Below, in pieces: positions 7,980 through 15,559 of a DNA stretch of 18,502 nt (within the stretch, counting starts at the first letter, position 1; the number at the start of each line of letters is the position of its first letter). The stretch spans positions 1 to 18,502 of the forward strand of contig DBSW01000004.1 in the NCBI GenBank assembly GCA_002306745.1, in the 5' to 3' direction. The stretch is from Dehalococcoidia bacterium UBA1332. Lineage in GTDB: Bacteria > Chloroflexota > Dehalococcoidia > Lucifugimonadales > Lucifugimonadaceae. Position numbers and translations under genes: made by a program. Under the pieces are notes generated by a model. The model was not told the origin of the DNA and did no database searches. It saw only the letters and a program-made list of their open reading frames with translations.

Positions 7980-9041
7980 ATGACCTCGAGAACAAAAATT
8001 GGACTTATTGGTGCTGGTTGGTGGGCAACTGCTAATCATTTGCCAGTATTAGCTGAACGAAGTGACATCGAGCTAACAGGTGTATGTCGTTTAGGCATAG
8101 ATGAATTGCAACATGTGAAGCAAAGATTTAACTTTAGTCACGCAACTGAGAACTACGAAGAACTTCTTGAAATTCCTGGGTTGGAGGGGGTAATCGTTGC
8201 TTCTCCGCACACATTGCATCATCAGCACGCTTTGGCAGCTTTAAAAAAAGGTCTACACGTTCTTTGTGAGAAGCCATTGGCGACAAAAGGTTTTGAAGCT
8301 CGCGAACTAGTCGCAGAAGCTGAAAAACAAGGCGTAGAACTTATGGTTCCCTACGGTTGGCACTATAGTAACTTTATTCAAGAGGCAAAACAGCGTATGG
8401 ATCTAGGGGTAGTAGGTGATATCGAGTTCGTGATGTGCCACATGGCATCTCCTATTCGATCACTTTTGGAAGGTCGGCAATTCCTGTCCACTGGAGGTGG
8501 AGCGGGAGACAATATGTTTGCCCCAGGTGCTGAAACATGGGCGGATCCTGTAATTGCCGGCGGCGGATACGCACTTGCGCAGATGTCACATTCGGCTGGA
8601 CTCGCTTACTGGCTGACCAAATTGGAAGCCGATTCTGTATTGGCTATGACATCGTCGCCAACCAGTAAAGTTGAACTTTATGATTCTTTTTCAGTTCGAT
8701 TCAAAAACGGTGCAATCGGATCATTCAGTGGTGCTGGTGCTCTCCCTGATAATCAGCAATTTCAGTTAGATATCCGCATCTTTGGATCTGAAGGGGTCAT
8801 AAATATTGATTGTGATCGGGCTCGTCTCGAGATATTGCGTCATGATGGTGATAATTTCGACATGAACCTAAAGCCTAATGCGGGTGAATATTTAGGTGCA
8901 GGTCCAACGACGAACTTTGCTGAAATCGTTACAGGTAAGACATCAAAGAATTGGGCGCCTGGTTGGGCTGGTATGCGTGCTGTGGAAATGATAGATGCGG
9001 CTTATCGATCCTCCGAATCTGGAAAGCCGGAGCGTGTTTGA
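7980..9041 (+). CDS. Gfo/Idh/MocA-family NAD(P)-dependent oxidoreductase
   Basis: Members oxidise or reduce sugars, inositols and related polyols, with NAD(P) bound by an N-terminal Rossmann fold. The dinucleotide loop is GLIGAGWWATANHLP (8-22). ASPHTLHHQHALAALKKGLHV lies at about 74-94, followed by the family's CEKP motif (96-99), where the lysine is usually catalytic. The C-terminal alpha/beta domain holds GGGYALAQMSHSAGL, which contains the usual GG-to-histidine catalytic segment (H204). Length (353) is typical. The start is ATG 7980, eight bases after the small basic protein. The stop at 9039-9041 is one base from the probable ATG of the response regulator, so they are probably translated from the same message. 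The substrate cannot be told from sequence; MocA-type inositol or glucose-fructose relatives are possibilities. Confidence 0.9.
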   Translation: MTSRTKIGLIGAGWWATANHLPVLAERSDIELTGVCRLGIDELQHVKQRFNFSHATENYEELLEIPGLEGVIVASPHTLHHQHALAALKKGLHVLCEKPLATKGFEARELVAEAEKQGVELMVPYGWHYSNFIQEAKQRMDLGVVGDIEFVMCHMASPIRSLLEGRQFLSTGGGAGDNMFAPGAETWADPVIAGGGYALAQMSHSAGLAYWLTKLEADSVLAMTSSPTSKVELYDSFSVRFKNGAIGSFSGAGALPDNQQFQLDIRIFGSEGVINIDCDRARLEILRHDGDNFDMNLKPNAGEYLGAGPTTNFAEIVTGKTSKNWAPGWAGMRAVEMIDAAYRSSESGKPERV

Positions 9042-9042
9042 G

Positions 9043-9762
9043 ATGTTTGGAAACTCCCAATCGGCAAGTAAGCCAAAAATCCTAGTAGTTGAAGATGATA
9101 GAACACTCAGGGAAGCTTTGCGCTATAACCTTGTCGCTGAAGGTTATGTGGTTTTTGTTGCCGAAGATGGTGGAGACGGTTTATTTATGGCTCGTAAGGA
9201 AGATCCAGACGTTGTAGTTCTTGATCTTATGTTGCCGACTTTAAGTGGTACTGAGGTTTGTAAAGCTCTTCGTCGGGATGGATCAATTGTCCCCGTAATT
9301 ATGTTGACAGCGCGTGACGCTGAAGTCGATCGAATAGGAGGTCTTGAGGCCGGTGCGGATGATTACGTGACTAAACCTTTTAGCATGCGTGAACTTCTGG
9401 CTCGAGTGGCATCGCAGATTCGACGAATGGTGATGTTGAAAACCGTATCAGTGGTGTCCGAACCGAGTATTGACCTTGGCGATTTACACATTAATCGAGA
9501 TATGCATTCTGTTGTTGTAAGAGGAAAAGACATTGAACTCCGTCCACGCGAATTTGATCTATTGGCACACCTAGCGTCTAATCCTGGTCGGGTATATACA
9601 CGTGATCAATTACTTCAAGATGTTTGGGGATTTGAATATGTTGGAGACACTAGGACGGTTGATGTGCATGTTCGCTGGCTGCGAATAAAGATTGAGGAAA
9701 ATCCTGCCAGACCTGCATTGTTAACTACTGTACGTGGTGTGGGTTATAGATTGAACTTTTGA
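9043..9762 (+). CDS. phoB: OmpR/PhoB-family response regulator, probably phosphate-responsive
   Basis: This is the DNA-binding partner of a two-component system. From ATG 9043 the protein has 239 residues. The receiver domain is at about 12-128, with the acidic pair D18-D19 in VVEDD, phospho-acceptor D61 in VVVLDLML, T89 in MLTARD and K111 in VTKPF. A winged-helix effector domain at about 145-238 has the signature DTRTVDVHVRWLR and TTVRGVGYRL. An in-frame ATG at 8995 would overlap the oxidoreductase by 47 bases; 9043 gives the normal family N-terminus and a GGAG upstream, so I prefer it. The kinase follows 35 bases later and pstS after that. The PhoB assignment rests on this context and on the repeats before pstS; the domain architecture alone would fit many OmpR-family regulators. 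Confidence 0.9.
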   Translation: MFGNSQSASKPKILVVEDDRTLREALRYNLVAEGYVVFVAEDGGDGLFMARKEDPDVVVLDLMLPTLSGTEVCKALRRDGSIVPVIMLTARDAEVDRIGGLEAGADDYVTKPFSMRELLARVASQIRRMVMLKTVSVVSEPSIDLGDLHINRDMHSVVVRGKDIELRPREFDLLAHLASNPGRVYTRDQLLQDVWGFEYVGDTRTVDVHVRWLRIKIEENPARPALLTTVRGVGYRLNF

Positions 9763-9797
9763 TTGAGATCTATGGGTGCTAGCATCCTGGTCAAAAA

Positions 9798-11147
9798 ATG
9801 GAGGCCATATTGGGTAATGTTTCACTGAGATGGCGGATGCTCGTCGAAACTAGTTTACTAGTGGTGCTGATTGCTGTCGGTTCTTTATTGTTTGGGTTGA
9901 TCGGAACGATCATCGCCGGGATTATGGCGCTGATCGCTGTCATTATTCTTTCTTTGAGGATTACCGGTCAGTTTAGTGAAGTTACTGAAGGTGTTATTAG
10001 AGCAACGTCTATAGATCGATCTCATCGTCTTGACCCTGCAGGACCAGCAGAGTTAGCACGAATCGGACGTGCGGTGAATCGGCTTATGGATCGAGTAGCA
10101 GCGGACATCTTTAAAGACAATGTTGAACGCATACGGCTCGCATCGATACTTGACTCTATGCAAGAAGGGGTTGTCGTGGTCGACGATAACGGAATTATCG
10201 AGTCGGCAAATCCTGCTTCCGCCGTAATGCTTGATTCATCGGCTGATCTTAATTCGGGCATGCAATTGAGTTCATTGACTAGTCATCCAGATGTAATCGA
10301 TGTCGTCAACCGTTCTATTTCATACAATGAAAAAATTTCTGAAGAGATTGAGTTATTCGATAATGGTAGGATTCTGAAAGCTGTTTCAACCCCGTTCACT
10401 CGCCCTGAGACTGGTGCAGTTCGTGCTTTATTGATCCTCACAGACCTCACCGATGTTAAACGGCTAGATATTACGAGACGTGAATTTGTTTCGAATGCTT
10501 CTCACGAATTGCGAACCCCGATCGCAGGTATTCGCGCTGCTGTGGAGACTTTACAGCGCGGAGCAATCGATGATCTTGATGGACGAGCACAGTTTTTGAA
10601 AATGATTCGTGAAGATGTTGAACGAATGGACTCCCTAATCACCGAAATGCTTGAATTGTCTAGTCTGGAATCAGGGGATGCACCACTGCATATGGAATCA
10701 GTGTCACCCTCCAAAATAGTGGATGATGTAATCAGACATTTTGATGCGTTGGCAATTGAATCTGATTTGATATTGAAATCAACGGTACCAACGGACTTAC
10801 CAGATATCTCATTAGACACCAAAAAAATTGAGAGGGTACTTTCCAACCTGATCAGTAACGCCGTCAAATGGACACCTTCAGGTGGTTATATAGAGGTAAA
10901 TAGTTGGCTTGAAGGTGGATCCGTTTACTTTGCTGTCGTTGATACCGGTTTTGGGATTGACCCGGAACATTTGCCACATATCTTTGAACGTTTCTTCAAG
11001 ACCGATCCTGGACGATCTAAGTCAGGTACTGGTTTGGGTCTTGCAATCGTTCGCCATTTAGTGGAAGCACATGGCGGTTTCGTCACGGTTTCTAGCACTG
11101 TAGGGGAAGGCAGCTCGTTCTCATTTAGTCTTCCGCTGAAGTACTAA
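9798..11147 (+). CDS. phoR: PhoR-like sensor histidine kinase (HAMP-PAS-HisKA-HATPase)
   Basis: This membrane histidine kinase probably phosphorylates the adjacent regulator. Two hydrophobic segments at about 14-34 and 36-53 form a hairpin with almost no loop, so there is no periplasmic sensor domain. Next come a HAMP-like linker (about 54-104), a PAS domain (about 112-222, SILDSMQEGVVVVDDNG), a HisKA dimerisation domain with phospho-acceptor H236 in NASHELRTP, and an ATPase domain. The last shows the N box (N350 and N354), DTGFGI (382-387) and GTGLGL (410-415). This layout is that of PhoR, which in other bacteria senses phosphate indirectly via PstSCAB-PhoU. The start is ATG 9798. All catalytic motifs are intact. 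The PhoR role is inferred from neighbours; the kinase identity is certain. Confidence 0.9.
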   Translation: MEAILGNVSLRWRMLVETSLLVVLIAVGSLLFGLIGTIIAGIMALIAVIILSLRITGQFSEVTEGVIRATSIDRSHRLDPAGPAELARIGRAVNRLMDRVAADIFKDNVERIRLASILDSMQEGVVVVDDNGIIESANPASAVMLDSSADLNSGMQLSSLTSHPDVIDVVNRSISYNEKISEEIELFDNGRILKAVSTPFTRPETGAVRALLILTDLTDVKRLDITRREFVSNASHELRTPIAGIRAAVETLQRGAIDDLDGRAQFLKMIREDVERMDSLITEMLELSSLESGDAPLHMESVSPSKIVDDVIRHFDALAIESDLILKSTVPTDLPDISLDTKKIERVLSNLISNAVKWTPSGGYIEVNSWLEGGSVYFAVVDTGFGIDPEHLPHIFERFFKTDPGRSKSGTGLGLAIVRHLVEAHGGFVTVSSTVGEGSSFSFSLPLKY

Positions 11148-11206
11148 CTATCTCTGAGTATATTACCTGAGTTCAGGCGGCTCAATGCAGTTTTGTTATG
11201 CATTAT

Positions 11207-11278
11207 TTAACGAAGAGATAACCTAAAGGTTCTCTAAATTAACCGTCTCTTAACAAGATTCCCGGATTCTAGATAACC
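11207..11278 (+). promoter_or_regulatory. Probable Pho-box array upstream of pstS
   Basis: Within the 204-base phoR-pstS gap, TTAACG (11207) and ATAACC (11218) start 11 bases apart, as do TTAACC (11239) and TTAACA (11250). A lone ATAACC starts at 11273. Direct 6-7-base repeats at 11-base spacing are how PhoB/PhoP-type regulators bind, and TTAACA resembles the Bacillus PhoP half-site. A TACATT (11283) or TAGAAT (11321) could be the -10 element; no good -35 is present, as is usual for activated Pho promoters. Repeats and spacing are seen; binding by the upstream regulator is inferred. The start of the gap (11148-11206) holds only a weak dyad, CCTGAGTTCAGG at 11166. Confidence 0.6.
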
Positions 11279-11351
11279 ACGCTACATTTTCGATTGCATA
11301 CATAGTAAAAATAGCCGTTCTAGAATGTTGTGAATAAAGATAGGTCGTAGT

Positions 11352-12284
11352 TTGCGAATAATAAAGCACCCGATACTAATACTTTCTATTTTTTTGATCC
11401 TGTTGTCCTGCGTTATATCCGGATGTGCCGGTAGTGATAGTGACTCATCTGGCAAATCAAATGAGATACTGATCGATGGCTCTTCTACGGTGTTCCCTAT
11501 ATCTCAGGCGGTAGCTGAAGAGTTTAGAAAAGGGCGAGAGGAAGTTCAGATTCCGGTCGGAATTTCCGGAACTGGCGGCGGTTTCAAGCGCTTTGTTAAT
11601 GGTGAAACCGATGTTTCAAATGCATCACGGCGTATAAAAGCGTCCGAAAAAGAACTTGCAGTTCAAAATGGAGTTAGTTTTACTGAATTTGTGGTTTCTT
11701 ACGATGGGTTGTCTGTGGTCATCAACAAGTCAAATGATTTTGCGGATTGTTTGACTACACAGGAATTAAAAATGATCTGGGAACCGGGTTCCCAAATTAG
11801 TAATTGGAATCAGGTTAGATCGAATTTTCCTGACAAACCGTTACGACTTTATGGACCTGATACTGACTCCGGTACATTCGACTATTTCACTGCCGAAATC
11901 AATGGTGAAGAGGATGCTAGTCGATCGGATTACACAGCATCTTCGGACGATAATGTTCTTGTTCAAGGCGTTTCGGGTGATCAAGGTGCAATGGGTTATT
12001 TTGGTTACGCGTATTTTGTAGAAAACGCTTCGCTTTTAAAGGTGCTATCAGTCGATGATGGGGCTGGTTGTGTTGAACCAAGTATTGAGACGATCAACGA
12101 TGGTAGTTACATGCCACTGTCTCGTGAGATGTACATCTACGTAAACGACTCTTCGATGGAACGTCCTGAAGTTAGAGATTTCATTGAGTTTTATATGAAT
12201 AATGCTGGCGAACTTGCGGAAGAAGTTGGTTATGTGGGTCTTTCGGAGGCAGACTATCAATCTCAGTTGAATCGACTGAAATAG
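11352..12284 (+). CDS. pstS: Phosphate-binding lipoprotein of the Pst ABC transporter
   Basis: PstS captures inorganic phosphate outside the cytoplasmic membrane and delivers it to PstCA. A lipoprotein signal peptide with basic start, hydrophobic core and lipobox VISGC places the lipidated cysteine at C25, so the mature protein is membrane-anchored. Phosphate-contact motifs are DGSSTVFPI (42-50), ISGTGGGFKRF (71-81), DVSNASRR (87-94) and PDTDSGTFDYF (169-179). The 310-residue length is normal. The start is TTG at 11352; the next in-frame start would remove the signal peptide. It follows the PhoR-like gene after a gap with 11-base-phased TTAAC repeats, suggesting induction under phosphate limitation. 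A 158-base gap separates it from pstC. Identity is secure. Confidence 0.95.
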   Translation: MRIIKHPILILSIFLILLSCVISGCAGSDSDSSGKSNEILIDGSSTVFPISQAVAEEFRKGREEVQIPVGISGTGGGFKRFVNGETDVSNASRRIKASEKELAVQNGVSFTEFVVSYDGLSVVINKSNDFADCLTTQELKMIWEPGSQISNWNQVRSNFPDKPLRLYGPDTDSGTFDYFTAEINGEEDASRSDYTASSDDNVLVQGVSGDQGAMGYFGYAYFVENASLLKVLSVDDGAGCVEPSIETINDGSYMPLSREMYIYVNDSSMERPEVRDFIEFYMNNAGELAEEVGYVGLSEADYQSQLNRLK

Positions 12285-12403
12285 CTTAGGAGTACTTATT
12301 AACAATTTGGGTCAGCCCTAACGGCGATTTAATAATAAATAACCTGCAAAGTTGATGGTCGTTAGAGTGATTCCCTTTGTTTTCTAATGTTTGATATTGA
12401 ATA

Positions 12404-12442
12404 TGGCTCAGAAGTTGAGCCAGTTATCTGGAACTTTTTTTG
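12404..12442 (+). promoter_or_regulatory. Possible attenuator-like RNA switch just before pstC
   Basis: A perfect 7-base stem, TGGCTCA (12404-12410) and TGAGCCA (12416-12422), encloses a 5-base loop. An overlapping alternative, CCAG-TTAT-CTGG (12420-12431), is extendable by GTT (12414-12416) and AAC (12432-12434) across a GAG bulge. It is followed directly by seven Ts (12435-12441) and then the pstC ATG. The two stems share bases and exclude each other; the second would resemble a terminator and hide the GGA upstream of pstC. This could lower pstCA relative to pstS. The stems are seen; the regulatory role is speculative, and the alternative stem is short. Confidence 0.3.
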
Positions 12443-13393
12443 ATGGCAACTGCAGCTAAATTCGAAACGATATCTGCTCAACTTGAGGCTGTAGCGCTCC
12501 AAAGGAAACGGCAGCATACTCAACAGGTAATTGTTACTGGTTTGTTTCGTTGTGCTGCTGGGATATCAATATTTACCACTCTCGGTATTGTGGTGATCCT
12601 GATTACCCAGAGCTTAGGCTTTTTTGCCGAAGTTTCTATATGGGAATTCTTAGCTGGAACAGAATGGGCGCCCTTATTTTCACCTCAAAAATTTGGAGTT
12701 CTTTCTCTTGTCGGCGGTACGCTTTTGGTGGCGGTAATTGCAGGTATAGTTTCTTTGACTTTAGGGCTTGGGGCAGCGGTTTTCTTGTCTGAATACGCAC
12801 CTGAAAGTCTTAGACGGGTTCTGAAACCAATTTTGGAAGTTCTGGCAGGCATACCTACAGTTGTATACGGATATTTTGCTCTTACTTTCGTTACACCTAT
12901 ACTTCAGAATATATTCGGACATGATCAGGTGATTGTATTCAATGCGCTATCAGCTGGTTTGGTGATGGGGCTAATGATCATGCCGATGGTGTCTACCCTT
13001 AGCGAAGACGCTATGGTAGCTGTGCCGCGTTCTTTGCGTGATGCCGGATATGCACTAGGTGCCACTCGTTTTGAAGTCGCCGTCAAAGTCGTAATTCCTG
13101 CAGCCCTTTCAGGAATTGTTGCTTCGTTTATCCTAGCGGTATCTCGTGCAATCGGAGAAACGATGATCGTGAAAATAGCGGCTGGGGCAACCCCGAATCT
13201 CACTTTCAATCCATTGGAAAGTATTCAGGCAATGACAGCCTATATAGTTCAGGTCAGTCTAGGAGAGACTCCTCAAGGTTCGCTTGAGTACAAAACGATT
13301 TTTGCGGTCGGATTGTTATTGTTCGTGATGACCCTATGTATGAACATTGTGGGTAGATGGGTAATTTCTAGGTTTAGGCAGGTCTATGAATAG
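12443..13393 (+). CDS. pstC: Phosphate ABC transporter permease PstC
   Basis: PstC pairs with PstA to form the membrane channel of the phosphate importer. About six hydrophobic segments are visible in 316 residues, the first at about 28-56 after a cytoplasmic N-terminus. Family motifs are SEYAPESLRRVLKPILEVLA (116-135), GIPTVVYGYFAL (136-147) and the EAA coupling loop at about 189-219 (VPRSLRDAGYALGATRFEVA), which docks on the ATPase. RAIGETM follows at 235-241. The start is probably ATG 12443; TTG 12440 is one codon upstream. It overlaps pstA by eight bases, so the permeases are translationally coupled. The gap from pstS (12285-12442) also holds TTAAC-like elements near 12299 and 12339 without clean 11-base phasing. 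Identity is secure. Confidence 0.95.
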   Translation: MATAAKFETISAQLEAVALQRKRQHTQQVIVTGLFRCAAGISIFTTLGIVVILITQSLGFFAEVSIWEFLAGTEWAPLFSPQKFGVLSLVGGTLLVAVIAGIVSLTLGLGAAVFLSEYAPESLRRVLKPILEVLAGIPTVVYGYFALTFVTPILQNIFGHDQVIVFNALSAGLVMGLMIMPMVSTLSEDAMVAVPRSLRDAGYALGATRFEVAVKVVIPAALSGIVASFILAVSRAIGETMIVKIAAGATPNLTFNPLESIQAMTAYIVQVSLGETPQGSLEYKTIFAVGLLLFVMTLCMNIVGRWVISRFRQVYE

Positions 13394-14279
13394 CTCAAGT
13401 AGTTCATCGGCAAATCGTCAAAAATCTCACCAATTTCGAGTTTTGAGAGACAGAATTTTTCTCGCGACTTTTGTAATAGCAGTTATTGTAGGTATTACCG
13501 GTCTTGTTGCACTTTTGCTTGATGTTCTCATTGATGGAATTCCATTTTTGAATTGGTCATTTTTGAGCAGCTATGCTTCGCGTAAGCCACTTGAGTCGGG
13601 AATTTTAGCTCCCCTAGCTGGAACGGTCTGGGTGGTTTCTTTGACTGCTATGATGACTATACCTATAGGTGTTAGCACGGCGATATATCTCGAAGAGTTT
13701 GCTGGTAAGAACCGGATCAACCGGCTGATCGAGTTGAATATTGCGAATCTCGCTGGTGTGCCTAGTGTGATTTATGGATTGCTTGGGCTCGCCGTCTTTG
13801 TTCAGTTTCTTTTTAGCGGATCTCGCAACGTTACTGCCGGTGCTCTAACGATGACTCTGCTCATATTGCCTATCGTTGTCATTGCTTCACAAGAGGCCAT
13901 AAAAGCGGTACCGTCGAGCTATAGAGACGCTGCTTACGCTATGGGTGCGAATAAATGGCAGGTTGTAAAATCGATAGTATTGCCGCAGGCGCTGCCAGGT
14001 ATGATGAGCGGCATAATTTTAGCTTTATCTCGTGCTATAGGAGAATCGGCGCCAATTCTGATTATTTCGTCTCTAGTTTGGGTTACTTTCGTACCGACAA
14101 CCCCGGACTCCAAGTTTACGGTTTTACCGCTTCAGATATTTACTTGGGTTAGCCAGCCTCAGCATGACTTTAGAGGTATTGCTGCAGCTGGCATAATTGT
14201 TTTGTTAGTTGTGTTGTTAAGTATGAATGCTCTGGCTATTTGGATTCGTAACAAATATCAGTTACGTCCAGATCAATAA
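13386..14279 (+). CDS. pstA: Phosphate ABC transporter permease PstA
   Basis: This is the second permease of the Pst importer, 297 residues with about six membrane helices after a serine-rich cytoplasmic N-terminus. Diagnostic segments are YLEEFAGKNRINRLIELNIA (101-120), NLAGVPSVIYGLLGLAVFVQ (121-140), the EAA loop at about 170-200 (AVPSSYRDAAYAMGANKWQV) and RAIGESAPILIISS (216-229). The ATG at 13386 lies inside the end of pstC (8-base overlap). No pstB or phoU follows: after 41 bases a convergent minus-strand gene begins. The usual pstSCAB-phoU operon is therefore cut short here, and the ATPase must come from elsewhere in the genome if the transporter works. Identity is secure. Confidence 0.95.
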   Translation: MNSSSSSSANRQKSHQFRVLRDRIFLATFVIAVIVGITGLVALLLDVLIDGIPFLNWSFLSSYASRKPLESGILAPLAGTVWVVSLTAMMTIPIGVSTAIYLEEFAGKNRINRLIELNIANLAGVPSVIYGLLGLAVFVQFLFSGSRNVTAGALTMTLLILPIVVIASQEAIKAVPSSYRDAAYAMGANKWQVVKSIVLPQALPGMMSGIILALSRAIGESAPILIISSLVWVTFVPTTPDSKFTVLPLQIFTWVSQPQHDFRGIAAAGIIVLLVVLLSMNALAIWIRNKYQLRPDQ

Positions 14280-14282
14280 AAC

Positions 14283-14303
14283 TTTGGGACTGGTAAGCCC
14301 AAA
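14283..14303 (-). terminator. Weak terminator between convergent pstA and ybaK-like gene
   Basis: TTTGGG (14283-14288) and CCCAAA (14298-14303) form a 6-base stem with a 9-base loop. Read on the minus strand the stem is followed by GTTTTATT, so it best serves the ybaK-like gene, 18 bases after its stop. On the plus strand there is no T-run, so termination of pstA here is less sure. The stem is short. Confidence 0.4.
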
Positions 14304-14320
14304 TTAGCCTGCAATCGAAT

Positions 14321-14806
14321 TTATTCTCCCGCCAAACCCTCAATGATTGTTGCCTCTGGTATGCATTTAAAAACTTCGGGTGCAATCTTGATTTTGATTG
14401 ATCGGCTACCGCCTCCGAGGATTATGTAATCTAGCATCATAAGACCGCTATCAACGTATATCGGCAATCCTTTAGGTAGTGCCAGCGCGGTTACACCACC
14501 TATCATCATTCCCGTAAATTCAGCGGTTTCTTCGGCAGTCGCAAATGATACTTTACCGACGTTCATTATTGGTTTTATAACGTGGTTTACGTTTAGTCTG
14601 TGGGTTGCTCTTACGACGGATGCAGTGAAAGTCCTTGGTTTTTTTTTAGATGCGACGATGATTGTGTTTGCAGAGTTTTCAACCGGAAATTCGTATTTTT
14701 CACAAAATTCAGCAGTGTCTGCAAAATTCGGATCTATTTTGATTACTTCATAAGGTACTGCGGTAGAATCGAGAAACTTTATGACATTTGTTTCGATGTT
14801 TTCCAT
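14321..14806 (-). CDS. YbaK/ProX-type aminoacyl-tRNA deacylase
   Basis: Proteins of this superfamily hydrolyse mischarged aminoacyl-tRNAs (for example Cys-tRNA(Pro) or Ala-tRNA(Pro)) in trans, guarding translation fidelity in the cytoplasm. The 161-residue length matches the stand-alone form. Conserved elements are the central ANTIIVASKKKP (46-57), the loop GGVTALALPKGLPIYVD (103-119), where the family has GG(V/T)xPxxxP, and GGGSRSIKIKIAPE (131-144). The start is ATG at 14806 on the minus strand with no clear Shine-Dalgarno. It is divergent from the EVE-domain gene and convergent with pstA. Which tRNA it edits cannot be told from sequence. Family confidence is high. Confidence 0.85.
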   Translation of the reverse strand: MENIETNVIKFLDSTAVPYEVIKIDPNFADTAEFCEKYEFPVENSANTIIVASKKKPRTFTASVVRATHRLNVNHVIKPIMNVGKVSFATAEETAEFTGMMIGGVTALALPKGLPIYVDSGLMMLDYIILGGGSRSIKIKIAPEVFKCIPEATIIEGLAGE

Positions 14807-14928
14807 TAGTAATATTTATCGATCATGGTCTTAAAGCAGAATTGAATCGTCATTTTCTCATATATTTTGAGATATGAAATATGATATCTATATCTGCATT
14901 ACAAGGTGTTTCGCGGGGCTGCTGAATA

Positions 14929-15540
14929 ATGAGTAAAACCTATTGGATGATTGTTACGACCCAGGAGAATTTAGATATCACACGTGAACGTGGTTTCAAC
15001 TTGCAAGGTATCGATACAAAGAACCGAAAAAAAGCGATTCGTATGGAGCCAGAAGATCGCGTTGTTTATTACGTGTCTGATAAGAAAGGCTTTGCTGCGT
15101 CTGCCACCGTAACATCGAATAGTTTTGAAGATGGCGAAAGAATTTGGAAACACCATAATGATAGAGAGCTATTTCCTCACCGCGTAAACATTGGCCCTGA
15201 CGTGGTGCTAGCGGAATCAGATTACATAGACGCTTATCAGGTTGGACCTACTATGGAGTACGTTAAGAAATGGCCTCCTCACCTATGGCCATATGCTTTC
15301 TACGGAATGTTGCACATCATCCCACAGCGAGATTTCAATTTTGTCGAGGCTGAGTTGATGCGAGCGAATAAACGAGTGGACGGGAGATTTTCTGATTTAG
15401 GACAGAAAAATGCTGTAGAGCTAGTCATAGTTGAATGCATAGATCCACAAACTGAGCAGTCGAAATTTCGAAAGCGTCCAAAACTATCCAGTAAGAAACA
15501 GAAAAGCTCTCATCGAAGACGATCCCATAAAAAAAAATAA
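14929..15540 (+). CDS. EVE-domain protein with a C-terminal basic tail
   Basis: EVE domains are PUA-like folds that bind modified bases in DNA or RNA and occur alone or in restriction and RNA-modification settings. The first about 165 residues match: YWMIVTTQENLDI (5-17), DRVVYYVSDKKGFAASATV (43-61), FPHRVNIGPDVVLA (82-95), MEYVKKWPPHLWPYAFYG (109-126) and LHIIPQRDFNFVEAEL (128-143). The last about 30 residues are a lysine/arginine/serine tail ending in RRRSHKKK, not part of the fold and likely to contact nucleic acid. The final codons sit in a run of nine As (15529-15537), so slippage could alter the tail. The ATG at 14929 has a GGGG element upstream. It ends 19 bases from the convergent aldo/keto reductase. 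The ligand is unknown. Confidence 0.82.
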   Translation: MSKTYWMIVTTQENLDITRERGFNLQGIDTKNRKKAIRMEPEDRVVYYVSDKKGFAASATVTSNSFEDGERIWKHHNDRELFPHRVNIGPDVVLAESDYIDAYQVGPTMEYVKKWPPHLWPYAFYGMLHIIPQRDFNFVEAELMRANKRVDGRFSDLGQKNAVELVIVECIDPQTEQSKFRKRPKLSSKKQKSSHRRRSHKKK

Positions 15541-15559
15541 ACTATGTAAACGAGAGCAG

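Noticed and set aside
8995..9042. Upstream ATG for the response regulator giving a 16-residue extension
   Set aside because: The extension (MRLIDPPNLE...) overlaps the oxidoreductase coding end and matches no receiver domain; ATG 9043 gives the normal N-terminus.
11148..11206. CCTGAGTTCAGG dyad as a strong terminator of the kinase gene
   Set aside because: The stem is at most four or five pairs with a tiny loop and no T-run, too weak to call.
12299..12344. A second Pho box in the pstS-pstC gap
   Set aside because: TTAAC-like elements (12299, 12318, 12339) are 19 and 21 bases apart, not 11 or 22, and AT-rich DNA gives such matches by chance.
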